From RGIG8748 sp045578205 (lineage in GTDB: Bacteria; Bacillota; Clostridia; UMGS1810), in the NCBI GenBank assembly GCA_045578205.1, contig JAZNJU010000123.1:1-21152 (forward strand): a DNA stretch of 21,152 nucleotides. Direction: 5' to 3'. The notes beneath the pieces were generated by a model, which worked only from the letters and a program-made list of their open reading frames with translations, had not been told where the DNA came from and did no database searches. Of this stretch, positions 7,227 through 14,423 are shown one piece after another. Position numbers and translations under genes: made by a program. Position 1 is the first letter of the stretch; every line of letters starts with the position of its first letter.

Positions 7227-9638
7227 TTATGCTATTACTACTTTTCCGTCTTTGCAGTCCACGGTCGTCTTTTTCTTTTTGAGTTTTCCGGCAAGGATTG
7301 AATCTGCAAGAAAATCTTCAACCTCCGACTGAATTGCACGTCTCAATGGTCTTGCACCGTAAACTTCGTCGTAGCCCGCCTCGGAAAGATGCTCAATAAG
7401 TTCATCGGTAAATTCCACTTTGTGTCCCATCTCTTCCATTCTCTTTTTGAGCGATGAAAGCATAATGGCACAAATCTTTTTGATTTCCTCCGAAGTGAGT
7501 TTTCTGAAAACTATGATTTCGTCTATTCTGTTTATAAGTTCGGGGCGGAAAACTTCCTTGAGTTCGCCCATAACCTTAGATTTGACCAATTCATAGTCTC
7601 CGTCGGCACTCTCGGGCGATGCTCCAAAGCCCAGAGACATCTTTGCCTTTTCGGTTATCTGCCTTGCACCCACGTTGGATGTCATAATGATGACGGTATT
7701 TTTAAAATCCACTCTTCTTCCCTGAGAATCTGTGAGAATACCGTCTTCCAGAATCTGCAAAAGAATGTTGAACACATCGGGGTGCGCTTTTTCTATTTCG
7801 TCAAAGAGCACCACAGAATAGGGTTTTCGCCTTACCTTTTCGGTAAGTTGTCCCCCCTCCTCATAGCCAACAAATCCCGGAGGCGAGCCGACAAGTCTTG
7901 ACACGTTGTGTTTGTCCATATATTCGCTCATGTCTATGCGTATTACGGCATTTTCATCGCCGAATACAGCCTCCGCGAGAGCCTTGCAAAGTTCGGTTTT
8001 TCCCACACCCGTGGGTCCTAAGAATATGAACGAGCCTGTGGGTCTCTTGGGGTCTTTAAGTCCCGTTCTTCCGCGCCTTATTGCCTTGGAAACTGCCGTT
8101 ACTGCTTCGTCCTGACCGATAACACGCTCATGGATTATTTCTTCCATATTCTTTAAGCGTTTTTCCTCTTCGCCGTGGAGTTTTCGCACGGGGATTGATG
8201 TCCAGTCGGTTATAACATCGCAAATATCATTTTCCGTAACGCAAAGTTCCTCTTTGGAATTGCTCTTTTCCCAGTTGACTTTTTTATCGGAAAGTTCCTT
8301 GCGGATTTCTTCTTCCTCGTCACGCAGTTTTGCTGCGGCTTCAAAGTCCTGGTCTTCTATCGCTTTTTTCTTGTCGGCACTCACCAGAGAAAGTTTTTCT
8401 TCAATGTCCTTTATGTCGGGCGGTGCAGTAAAGGCTTTCATACGGATTTTGGAAGAGGCTTCGTCGATAAGATCTATTGCCTTGTCAGGCAGAAATCTGT
8501 CGTTTATATATCTGGACGAAAGTTTTGCCGCGCTCACGAGCGCCTCATCCGTTATCGTAACTTTGTGATGTGTTTCGTATTTTTCTCTGAGACCCTTTAA
8601 TATTTCAATGGTCTCCTCCACGGTGGGCTCGCCCACGGTTATGGGTTGGAAACGTCTTTCCAGAGCGGCATCTTTTTCAATATTCTTGCGGTACTCATCG
8701 AGTGTTGTGGCACCGATTAACTGAATTTCACCCCTTGCAAGAAGAGGTTTCAGTATGTTTGCCGCGTCCATTGCCCCCTCAGCGGCACCTGCACCCACAA
8801 GGGTATGGACTTCATCTATGAACAGAATGATGTTCTTGTCCTTTTTCACATCGTCCAGAGCCGCTTTTATTCTTTCCTCAAATTCGCCCCTGTACTTTGT
8901 ACCTGCAATCATTCCCGAAAGGTCCAGAGAATACACCTTTTTGTCTTTCAGGATTTCGGGAATCTGTCCCTCGACAATTTTGGAAGCAAGCCCCTCTGCA
9001 ATGGCGGTTTTTCCCACGCCCGGCTCACCTATGAGGCAGGGGTTGTTCTTGGTTCGTCTGGAAAGGATTTGTACTACCCTTTCAATCTCCTTGTCTCTGC
9101 CTATTATGGGGTCAAACTTACCCTCGCGTGCAAGGGCCGTAAGGTCAGTGCCGAATTTGTCCAGGTTGGTGTTGGCACTTCTTTTTTCGTTGGGTTTTGC
9201 CCCGTTGTCACCAACGGCGGAAAACTCCCTTGCAGCGCCTGCAAAATCAAGCCCCAGTTCTCTTAAAATCCTTGCAGCCACGCTCTGTCCCTCGCGAAGT
9301 ATTGCAATGAATATATGCTCGGGTTCAATAAGCAGAGAGCCGTGTTTTTTTGCTTCGTTGAAACTTATTTCCAGTATTGCCTTTGTCCTTGGCGTTATGG
9401 GTAGCGCCTGATTCGGATTTACTTTGCCCGTGGGAGTGGTGTACTGGGAAATCTTACTTACGACATCATCAAAATTCACACCTTGCGACTCCATGACAGT
9501 TGCCGCTTTGGTAGTGCCATCTTTGAGTATTCCCGCAACTATATGTTCGCTTCCCACGTAGTTATAGCCCATTTCTGCCGCTATGTCGTGGGAGAGTGTT
9601 AAAATTTTTCTGGATACTTCCGAAAATCTTGAATCCAT
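7227..9638 (-). CDS. clpC: ATP-dependent Clp protease ATPase subunit ClpC
   Basis: This 803-aa class I Clp ATPase starts with the double Clp-N domain (about 1-145), which binds McsB, adaptors and phospho-arginine substrates. The first AAA module has Walker A GEPGVGKT at 204-211 and Walker B ILFIDEVH at 271-278. A middle region at about 415-450 has a UVR-like helix pair (DFEAAAKLRDEEEEIRKEL). The second AAA module has Walker A GPTGVGKT at 541-548. It unfolds proteins and feeds them to ClpP. The ATG is 3 nt after mcsB, whose last codons carry the ribosome site GGAGGAA. Last gene of its operon. Confidence 0.98.
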   Translation of the reverse strand: MDSRFSEVSRKILTLSHDIAAEMGYNYVGSEHIVAGILKDGTTKAATVMESQGVNFDDVVSKISQYTTPTGKVNPNQALPITPRTKAILEISFNEAKKHGSLLIEPEHIFIAILREGQSVAARILRELGLDFAGAAREFSAVGDNGAKPNEKRSANTNLDKFGTDLTALAREGKFDPIIGRDKEIERVVQILSRRTKNNPCLIGEPGVGKTAIAEGLASKIVEGQIPEILKDKKVYSLDLSGMIAGTKYRGEFEERIKAALDDVKKDKNIILFIDEVHTLVGAGAAEGAMDAANILKPLLARGEIQLIGATTLDEYRKNIEKDAALERRFQPITVGEPTVEETIEILKGLREKYETHHKVTITDEALVSAAKLSSRYINDRFLPDKAIDLIDEASSKIRMKAFTAPPDIKDIEEKLSLVSADKKKAIEDQDFEAAAKLRDEEEEIRKELSDKKVNWEKSNSKEELCVTENDICDVITDWTSIPVRKLHGEEEKRLKNMEEIIHERVIGQDEAVTAVSKAIRRGRTGLKDPKRPTGSFIFLGPTGVGKTELCKALAEAVFGDENAVIRIDMSEYMDKHNVSRLVGSPPGFVGYEEGGQLTEKVRRKPYSVVLFDEIEKAHPDVFNILLQILEDGILTDSQGRRVDFKNTVIIMTSNVGARQITEKAKMSLGFGASPESADGDYELVKSKVMGELKEVFRPELINRIDEIIVFRKLTSEEIKKICAIMLSSLKKRMEEMGHKVEFTDELIEHLSEAGYDEVYGARPLRRAIQSEVEDFLADSILAGKLKKKKTTVDCKDGKVVIA

Positions 9639-9641
9639 ATG

Positions 9642-10649
9642 CTATTCCTCCAATCTTTCTCTCACTATTCTTGCTCTTTCTATATCTCTTTGCGTCGGGT
9701 CGTTTTTGTCATTTGCAATGTGGTTGGGACTCGTTTCCACCATCAGCAGGTTTAGTAACTCTGCACGGGGAAAGTCAATAAGACCGAGGGAAATGCCTAT
9801 TCTGATATTGGAAAAGAGAGTGAGCATTTCCTTGGAAGACAGAAGCCTTGCGGTCTTCAGTATTCCCATTGAACGCATAATTTTGTCTTCCAGAGCCACA
9901 CCCTCTTTGCTATAGAGTGTTTTTCTGAGTTCCCTCTCTTTTGCAATCAGTTGATTTACCACGTCGTTTACCCTGCGGACAATCTCCTGTTCGGTTATAC
10001 CAAGGGTCATCTGATTGGATATCTGGAAAAGGTAACCCGACGCCTTGGAACCCTCGCCGTACATTCCCCTTACCGTAATTCCCAGTTTTCCGAGGGCGGA
10101 AAAAAGACTTTCGGCAATGTTGGATTTGCATATTGCAGGCAAATGCATCATACAGGAAATCCTCATGCCCGTTCCCGCATTGGTAAGGCAACTTGTGAGG
10201 TAGCCATACTTGGAATGGACAGCATAGGGCGTTTTTTCTGCAATGAACTCATCGAGTTTTGAAATGATTTCATATGCCTTTTCACACTGAAATCCTACAA
10301 ATATTGCCTGCATTCTTATGTGGTCTTCTTCATTTACCATAAGAGATATGCTCTCGTCCGCGCTTATAAAAACCGAAGCAGGTTTATTTTGTCTTGCAAA
10401 ATTGGGACTTATAAAGTGCTTTTCCACAAGTTTCTGCAGTTCATTGTGAGGTGTTTCCAAAACATCTGTTCTCCTGAAACCCAGATTGGCAGATGACAAC
10501 ACCGTGTCCGCCATTTCTATGACGCGCTTTGCATCTTCGGACGAAATCTTTCCCGGGAACGGGAAAGAACTGAAATTTCTTGCCAGTCTTACTCTGGTGC
10601 TTAAAACTATATCGCTTTGAAAACCGGAATCTTCATACCATTTAGCCAT
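9642..10649 (-). CDS. mcsB: Protein-arginine kinase McsB
   Basis: This 335-aa ATP:guanido phosphotransferase domain protein phosphorylates arginine residues in proteins. Phospho-arginine marks substrates, and CtsR itself in relatives, for ClpC-ClpP. Visible motifs are STRVRLARN at 17-25 (ATP binding), NEEDHIRMQ at 106-114, and LTSCLTNAGTG at 151-161 with the conserved Cys154. The usual CPTN is CLTN here. GMYGEGSKASGYLFQISNQ then forms the loop before the C-terminal helices. It is slightly shorter than the Bacillus protein. Its ATG overlaps the mcsA stop by 8 nt, consistent with McsA being its activator. Confidence 0.95.
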   Translation of the reverse strand: MAKWYEDSGFQSDIVLSTRVRLARNFSSFPFPGKISSEDAKRVIEMADTVLSSANLGFRRTDVLETPHNELQKLVEKHFISPNFARQNKPASVFISADESISLMVNEEDHIRMQAIFVGFQCEKAYEIISKLDEFIAEKTPYAVHSKYGYLTSCLTNAGTGMRISCMMHLPAICKSNIAESLFSALGKLGITVRGMYGEGSKASGYLFQISNQMTLGITEQEIVRRVNDVVNQLIAKERELRKTLYSKEGVALEDKIMRSMGILKTARLLSSKEMLTLFSNIRIGISLGLIDFPRAELLNLLMVETSPNHIANDKNDPTQRDIERARIVRERLEE

Positions 10650-11133
10650 TGTCCTTTTCCTCCAGTTTCTTTATTTTGTCTCTCAGTACCGCCGCCTCTT
10701 CATAGCGCTCGTCTATGATTGCTTTTTTGAGTTCGTCTTTAAGGGAATCGAGTTCATTCTTCTTTTCGATTTTCTTTCCCTCTTCGCCCACGAGTGTTCC
10801 CTTGTGTGTGGTTGACGGCTGAATTTTGGAAAGCGAACTTTCGATTACACCCGAGAATACTTCATAACATTCCTCACACCCGAGAAATCCGGTACGGCGG
10901 AACTCATCGAAAGTTGTTCCGCACTTTTGGCAAGAAGACGGATTTTTGACATTGAACCCGGGGGAAATGAAGTCATTTAAGATACTGCCTATGTCGAAAA
11001 AATTCTCCGCCTTGGATATGTAACCAAGGGATTGAGCGCAGGAGGCACAAAGGTGGAGTTCGGTCTTTTTGCCCCCTGTAATCTGTTTATAATGAAACTG
11101 TGCCGGATTTGAATTACAATTTGTACATAACAT
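10642..11133 (-). CDS. mcsA: McsA, zinc-binding activator of McsB
   Basis: This 163-aa protein has four CxxC pairs (Cys3/6, 29/32, 68/71, 86/89), which make two zinc sites, and a C-terminal UVR motif (LKKAIIDERYEEAAVLRDKI). McsA activates the arginine kinase McsB and helps inactivate CtsR under heat or thiol stress. The ATG at 11133 is chosen because AAAGGAG lies 8 nt upstream; a longer frame with a TTG at 11151 would contain the ribosome site inside the coding region. That ribosome site overlaps the ctsR stop codon. Second gene of the operon. Confidence 0.95.
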   Translation of the reverse strand: MLCTNCNSNPAQFHYKQITGGKKTELHLCASCAQSLGYISKAENFFDIGSILNDFISPGFNVKNPSSCQKCGTTFDEFRRTGFLGCEECYEVFSGVIESSLSKIQPSTTHKGTLVGEEGKKIEKKNELDSLKDELKKAIIDERYEEAAVLRDKIKKLEEKDNG

Positions 11134-11147
11134 AAAACTTTCTCCTT

Positions 11148-11597
11148 TCAAACAAACAGCAATAATAAATTTTTGAATATATCCGCCCTTACACGTCCTC
11201 TAAGAAGCGGGTCCCCAATGGAAGAGAGCGCACTGCCCGAGCAGGCAGTCATAATGAGTTTGGATTCTGAAGCACCGATTATTTCATTTACATACAGTGT
11301 GTTAAGTATTGCCTCTACTGTCATTATATCCACATTCTGACCGATACTATTCAATATGTGACCTATAAGATTGTCACCGTCGAAATCAACTCTTGTGATT
11401 TTGACATATCCTCCGCCGCCTCTTCGGCTTTCCACGGTGTAGCCTCTCTCTGTGGTAAACCTTGTCTGTATTACATAATTGATCTGCGATGGCACGCAGT
11501 TGAAGTATGCCGCAAGTTCGTTTCGCTTGAGTTCCACACTTGACTTGGAAGTGAGGAGTTCTCGTATGAAACTTTCTATGGAATCGCTTATTTTCAA
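11148..11597 (-). CDS. ctsR: Class III stress gene repressor CtsR (TTG start)
   Basis: This 149-aa protein begins KISDSIESFIREL. Its winged helix-turn-helix (ELAAYFNCVPSQINYVIQT) ends in the glycine-rich wing RGGGGYVKI at about 59-67, whose Arg is the residue McsB phosphorylates in relatives. The C-terminal helical part mediates dimerisation and McsB contact. It represses clp genes and its own operon. The start is TTG at 11597: AAAGGAG lies 8 nt upstream and this start gives the family's usual N-terminus. An ATG at 11615 falls upstream of that ribosome site. First gene of the operon. Confidence 0.93.
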   Translation of the reverse strand: MKISDSIESFIRELLTSKSSVELKRNELAAYFNCVPSQINYVIQTRFTTERGYTVESRRGGGGYVKITRVDFDGDNLIGHILNSIGQNVDIMTVEAILNTLYVNEIIGASESKLIMTACSGSALSSIGDPLLRGRVRADIFKNLLLLFV

Positions 11598-11605
11598 GTT
11601 GATTG

Positions 11606-11612
11606 CTCCTTT
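11606..11612 (-). promoter_or_regulatory. ctsR: Ribosome binding site that sets the TTG start of ctsR
   Basis: On the minus strand AAAGGAG (11606-11612) is 8 nt from the TTG at 11597. It rules out the ATG at 11615, which would lie upstream of it. Confidence 0.75.
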
Positions 11613-11620
11613 CATCAAAA

Positions 11621-11643
11621 TTTGACTTTGACTTTCTTTGACC
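11621..11643 (-). promoter_or_regulatory. CtsR operator with an extra third heptad
   Basis: On the minus strand 11627-11643 reads GGTCAAAGAAAGTCAAA, a full match to the CtsR consensus of two RGTCAAA heptads separated by 3 nt. A further AGTCAAA heptad at 11621-11627 overlaps the second by one base. The site covers the predicted transcription start, so bound CtsR would block its own operon until heat or McsB activity releases it. Confidence 0.9.
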
Positions 11644-11651
11644 TTGGCTGC

Positions 11652-11680
11652 ATTATACATCACATTTTGTCTTTTGTCAA
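11652..11680 (-). promoter_or_regulatory. Consensus sigma-A promoter of the ctsR operon
   Basis: On the minus strand TTGACA (11675-11680) and TATAAT (11652-11657) are both perfect and 17 bp apart, with TG one base upstream of the -10. Transcription should begin near 11645, inside the CtsR operator region. Confidence 0.9.
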
Positions 11681-11718
11681 GGGGATTTTTAAAAATATTT
11701 CATATTTTTTTCAAATAT

Positions 11719-11800
11719 GCAAAAAAACCGCTTTTTTGCCGTCGTTTTCTCATCATAGAAAACGCACTTTCGCTGAAACCCAGTGTTTATGCGGTTTTGC
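11719..11800. other. Possible structured RNA or stem cluster
   Basis: GCAAAAAA (11719-11726) can pair with TTTTTTGC (11732-11739). Alternatively AAAACCGC (11724-11731) can pair with GCGGTTTT (11791-11798), enclosing a perfect hairpin of CGTTTTCT (11743-11750) with AGAAAACG (11757-11764). I see no clear promoter on either strand, so whether it is transcribed is unknown. Confidence 0.3.
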
Positions 11801-11978
11801 GGACTTTTTTGGTTTTGTGTCTGATTTTTTTGGACAAGGTTTTTTCGAGGATTTACGATAAAAAAATTTATTAAAAGTTATTACAAAAATGTTAAATAAA
11901 ATATTATGTAACCCCTATGTTTTTTTAAGATTTTTTGTAGTTTTTTGAAATGTTTTTCGCTTTTTCCTTGACTTTTTT

Positions 11979-12025
11979 TGTGGATAACATTGTGGATATG
12001 TGGATTAAACCCCCTTAAATCCACA
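11979..12025. other. Cluster of DnaA-box-like 9-mers
   Basis: TGTGGATAA at 11979-11987 is the exact complement of the DnaA box TTATCCACA. TGTGGATAT (11991-11999) and TGTGGATTA (11999-12007) follow in the same orientation, each one mismatch away. AAATCCACA (12017-12025) lies in the opposite orientation, also with one mismatch. The last two also form an 8-bp inverted repeat. An AT-only-like stretch lies about 70 bp to the left. This resembles a DnaA-binding locus; no dnaA or dnaN gene is in the window. Confidence 0.5.
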
Positions 12026-12104
12026 CCTTGGACACTTTTTGCTTTTTGGTGAATTTGCAATTTTTTTGACTTTGTTTCTTCAAAACAGGAAAAAAACTTA
12101 AATA

Positions 12105-12141
12105 AAAAAGTGCAAAAATTTCTTTGGTTTTTGCACTTTTT
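12105..12141. repeat. Perfect 14-bp stem-loop
   Basis: AAAAAGTGCAAAAA (12105-12118) pairs exactly with 12128-12141 across a 9-nt loop. The A/T-rich arms would give T-tracts in either direction. It could work as a weak two-way terminator, but no gene ends nearby. Confidence 0.55.
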
Positions 12142-12314
12142 ACTTCAAAATTACACACCCGTATTTTTTGCAGAAACTACATTATGTAAACCCGCATTTT
12201 TTCGTCTTTTCTTTTTTCAGAAAAAAATCTTCTTAAAGTTTAGCAAAAGTAAACTAATGGATTTTTCTGCATATAAATATAAGTATAAGCACTTGAGTTA
12301 AAGGAGATATAATT

Positions 12315-13589
12315 ATGCGAATTTTAAAAATCGGAGACAGCGGAATTTATGTCCAGTATCTCACCCTTGCGCTAAACCGTGCGGGTTTTTCCGCCGGGGG
12401 AATAAAAGACACATTCGATGAAAGCGTCCACAATGCACTGGTTTCTTTTCAAAACAGTGTCGGCATATCCCCCGACGGTGTTGCGGGCGAAATCACATAC
12501 GAAAACCTGCTTCCCTACCTTAAAGGATACACCACAGTTACTCTGGAAGAGGGCGACACACCCGAAACCCTCGCAAATCAGTACGGCACCACTGCCGCGG
12601 CAATACGGCAGGCAAACCCGATGCTTACGAACTATCTGCCCTACGCAACAGTTGTAATACCGTTTGGATTTGATGTGGTGCCCGACAATGTGGATTATTC
12701 CTATGAACTCGTGGACTACATCACCGAGGGTCTTACCGCGCGTTATCCGTTTGTATCGAGGCAAAGCGCAGGAACATCCGTAATGGAAAAAGAGATGTGG
12801 TATCTCACCATAGGAACAGGTGCAAAAAACGTGTTTGTGAATGCCTCTCACCACGCAAACGAATGGATAACAACACCCGTTGTCCTGAAATTTGCAGAAG
12901 ACTATCTCAAAGCACTGACAAACGGTGAAAACCTAGGAGAAGAAAACCCTCGCACCCTTTTTGAAACGAAAACCCTCTTTCTTATGCCGCTTGTGAATCC
13001 CGACGGGGTGGACCTTGTGACGGGAAGCATCCCCGAAAACTCTTCATTCTACGAAAACGCAAAAAAAATATCGGAAAATTATCCTGCCATTGCCTTTCCA
13101 AACGGCTGGAAAGCAAACATCGCAGGAACGGATCTCAACCTGAACTATCCCGCTTCCTGGGACAGAGCAAGGGAAATAAAGTACGCCCAGGGATTTACCA
13201 CCCCTGCACCAAGAGATTTTGTGGGAGCGGCTCCGCTGTCTGCAATAGAGAGCAGAAATGTGTACAACTTAAGTCTGGCAAGGGATTTTGCCCTTACTGT
13301 GTCCATGCACACTCAGGGGGATGTAATATACTGGAAATATCTCGATTTCCTCCCTCCGCGAAGCGAAGAAATTGCCGATGAACTGGCAAGAGTGAGCGGA
13401 TATACAAAATCCATAACACCTTACGCCTCAGGTTTTGCAGGTTACAAAGACTGGTACATATCCTACTACAACAGACCCGGCTACACAGTAGAAATCGGCA
13501 GGGGCGAAAATCCCCTGCCGATATCGGACTTTGACAGTATTTATCCTGCGAATTTAAGACTGCTTTCCAAGGCTCTTTCACTTGCGTAG
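12315..13589 (+). CDS. PG-binding/LysM M14 peptidase (gamma-D-glutamyl-diamino acid endopeptidase-like)
   Basis: This 424-aa protein has a peptidoglycan-binding helical domain at about 4-66 and a LysM-like domain at about 72-116. A zinc carboxypeptidase M14 domain follows from about 128. Zinc ligands are HANE (His180, Glu183) and His332 in SMHTQGD; the general base is Glu393 in TVEIGRGE. NPDG (228-231) and TDLNLNYP (272-279) are substrate-pocket blocks. There is no signal peptide. Leaderless LysM-M14 enzymes of this type cut gamma-D-Glu-diamino acid bonds in spore-former peptidoglycan from inside the sporulating cell. AAGGAG lies 8 nt before the ATG. Its 3' end overlaps prmC tail to tail by 12 nt. 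Confidence 0.88.
   Translation: MRILKIGDSGIYVQYLTLALNRAGFSAGGIKDTFDESVHNALVSFQNSVGISPDGVAGEITYENLLPYLKGYTTVTLEEGDTPETLANQYGTTAAAIRQANPMLTNYLPYATVVIPFGFDVVPDNVDYSYELVDYITEGLTARYPFVSRQSAGTSVMEKEMWYLTIGTGAKNVFVNASHHANEWITTPVVLKFAEDYLKALTNGENLGEENPRTLFETKTLFLMPLVNPDGVDLVTGSIPENSSFYENAKKISENYPAIAFPNGWKANIAGTDLNLNYPASWDRAREIKYAQGFTTPAPRDFVGAAPLSAIESRNVYNLSLARDFALTVSMHTQGDVIYWKYLDFLPPRSEEIADELARVSGYTKSITPYASGFAGYKDWYISYYNRPGYTVEIGRGENPLPISDFDSIYPANLRLLSKALSLA
13494..13522. repeat. 11-bp GC-rich stem-loop inside the peptidase gene
   Basis: ATCGGCAGGGG (13494-13504) pairs perfectly with 13512-13522 across a 7-nt loop. It encodes the segment just after the catalytic Glu. On the minus strand it lies 56 bp beyond the prmC stop and could slow or end prmC transcription, though no T-run follows. 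Confidence 0.5.
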
Positions 13590-14423
13590 CCCCAGCACAA
13601 CTCTGCGTATCCCTGCAAGGTCGCAGACCGTTTCAACACTGCAGAAATCTTTTTCCATAAGCCTTGCCACAGCGTCTGCCTGGTCGTGCCCCACTTCAAA
13701 GGCTAAAAGACCGCCTTTTTTGAGGCATGAATGTATGTTGCCAATAATGGCGCGGTAAAAACAAAGACCGTCTTCACCGCCGTCCAGAGCGATGTGCGGT
13801 TCGTACATACTCACATCCTCCTGCAAAGTTTTCACAATCTTTGTGGGTATATATGGAGGATTGGACACAACCGCATCTGCCGAGGCATTGTACGGCGTAA
13901 GTACGTCGTGTTTTGCAACTTCCAACTTCACCCCGTTGGACAGAGCGTTTTCCCGGGCAGTTTCAATGGCGGTATCGCTCACATCCAGAGCAGTGACTTT
14001 GCTTCCCGTGATATACTTTGCAAGAGACACCCCGACAGCGCCCGACCCTGTGCACATATCCACAATAACGGGATTTGGAATACCATTTAGTTTTTGAATT
14101 ACCGTTTCCACCAAGATTTCCGTGTCGGGACGGGGTATAAGAACACCCGGCGCCACCTTGAAATCCATGGACATAAATTCCCTATAGCCTGTAATGTAAC
14201 TTACAGGTTCCTTTCTGCAACGCCTTTGTATAAGGTCGAAAAATTCTTGCTCTTTGCCTTTATCTATTGCATCGTCTCTGTGCACGGTAAGGTGAAGTCT
14301 TGCACAATCGAGCACGTGGCCAAGAAGCACAGCCGCATCGGTGGCAGCACCGGGAATATCACATTTTTTTAATAAGGCGATGCCCTTTTTAAGAGCATCG
14401 CCTATTGTGTTTTTATTTACCAT
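13578..14423 (-). CDS. prmC: Release factor glutamine methyltransferase PrmC
   Basis: This 281-aa protein has an N-terminal helical release-factor-binding domain (about 1-85) followed by a Rossmann methyltransferase. Motifs are IPRPDTEILVE at 96-106, DMCTGSGA at 122-129 (SAM binding) and NPPYIP at 188-193, the catalytic NPPY that orients the target glutamine. It methylates the GGQ glutamine of peptide release factors using SAM. The ATG overlaps the upstream DUF1385 gene by 7 nt and has GAGG 7 nt before it. DUF1385-prmC neighbours are common in Firmicutes, often with prfA next; prfA is absent here and a convergent peptidase gene follows instead. Confidence 0.95.
   Translation of the reverse strand: MVNKNTIGDALKKGIALLKKCDIPGAATDAAVLLGHVLDCARLHLTVHRDDAIDKGKEQEFFDLIQRRCRKEPVSYITGYREFMSMDFKVAPGVLIPRPDTEILVETVIQKLNGIPNPVIVDMCTGSGAVGVSLAKYITGSKVTALDVSDTAIETARENALSNGVKLEVAKHDVLTPYNASADAVVSNPPYIPTKIVKTLQEDVSMYEPHIALDGGEDGLCFYRAIIGNIHSCLKKGGLLAFEVGHDQADAVARLMEKDFCSVETVCDLAGIRRVVLGLRK

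Larger units (their letters stand above)
11681..12314. other. AT-rich gene-free region with DnaA-box-like sites and stem-loops
   Basis: No open frame here has a ribosome site or a family match. The stretch is strongly AT-rich with many T- and A-runs. It contains a possible structured block (11719-11800), an A/T-only-like core (about 11870-11910), four DnaA-box-like 9-mers (11979-12025), a perfect 14-bp stem-loop (12105-12141) and a 6-bp stem (12237-12255). A short repeat ATTATGTAA(A)CCC occurs at 11903 and again at 12181. At the right end is the ribosome site of the M14 peptidase gene. Confidence 0.65.

Noticed and set aside
8755..9411. 218-codon frame antisense to clpC
   Set aside because: clpC motifs are intact in the other strand; long antisense frames are expected from its codon bias, and no ribosome site is present.
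12237..12314. Sporulation sigma-E or sigma-K promoter before the M14 peptidase
   Set aside because: A CATATAAAT segment is present, but no matching -35 element at the right distance was found for sigma-E, and the sigma-K pattern is off by one base and in spacing.
11598..12314. A definite oriC
   Set aside because: Box cluster and AT stretch fit, but dnaA/dnaN are absent, gene strands right of it are mixed, and no skew change could be shown by hand; kept only as a finding.
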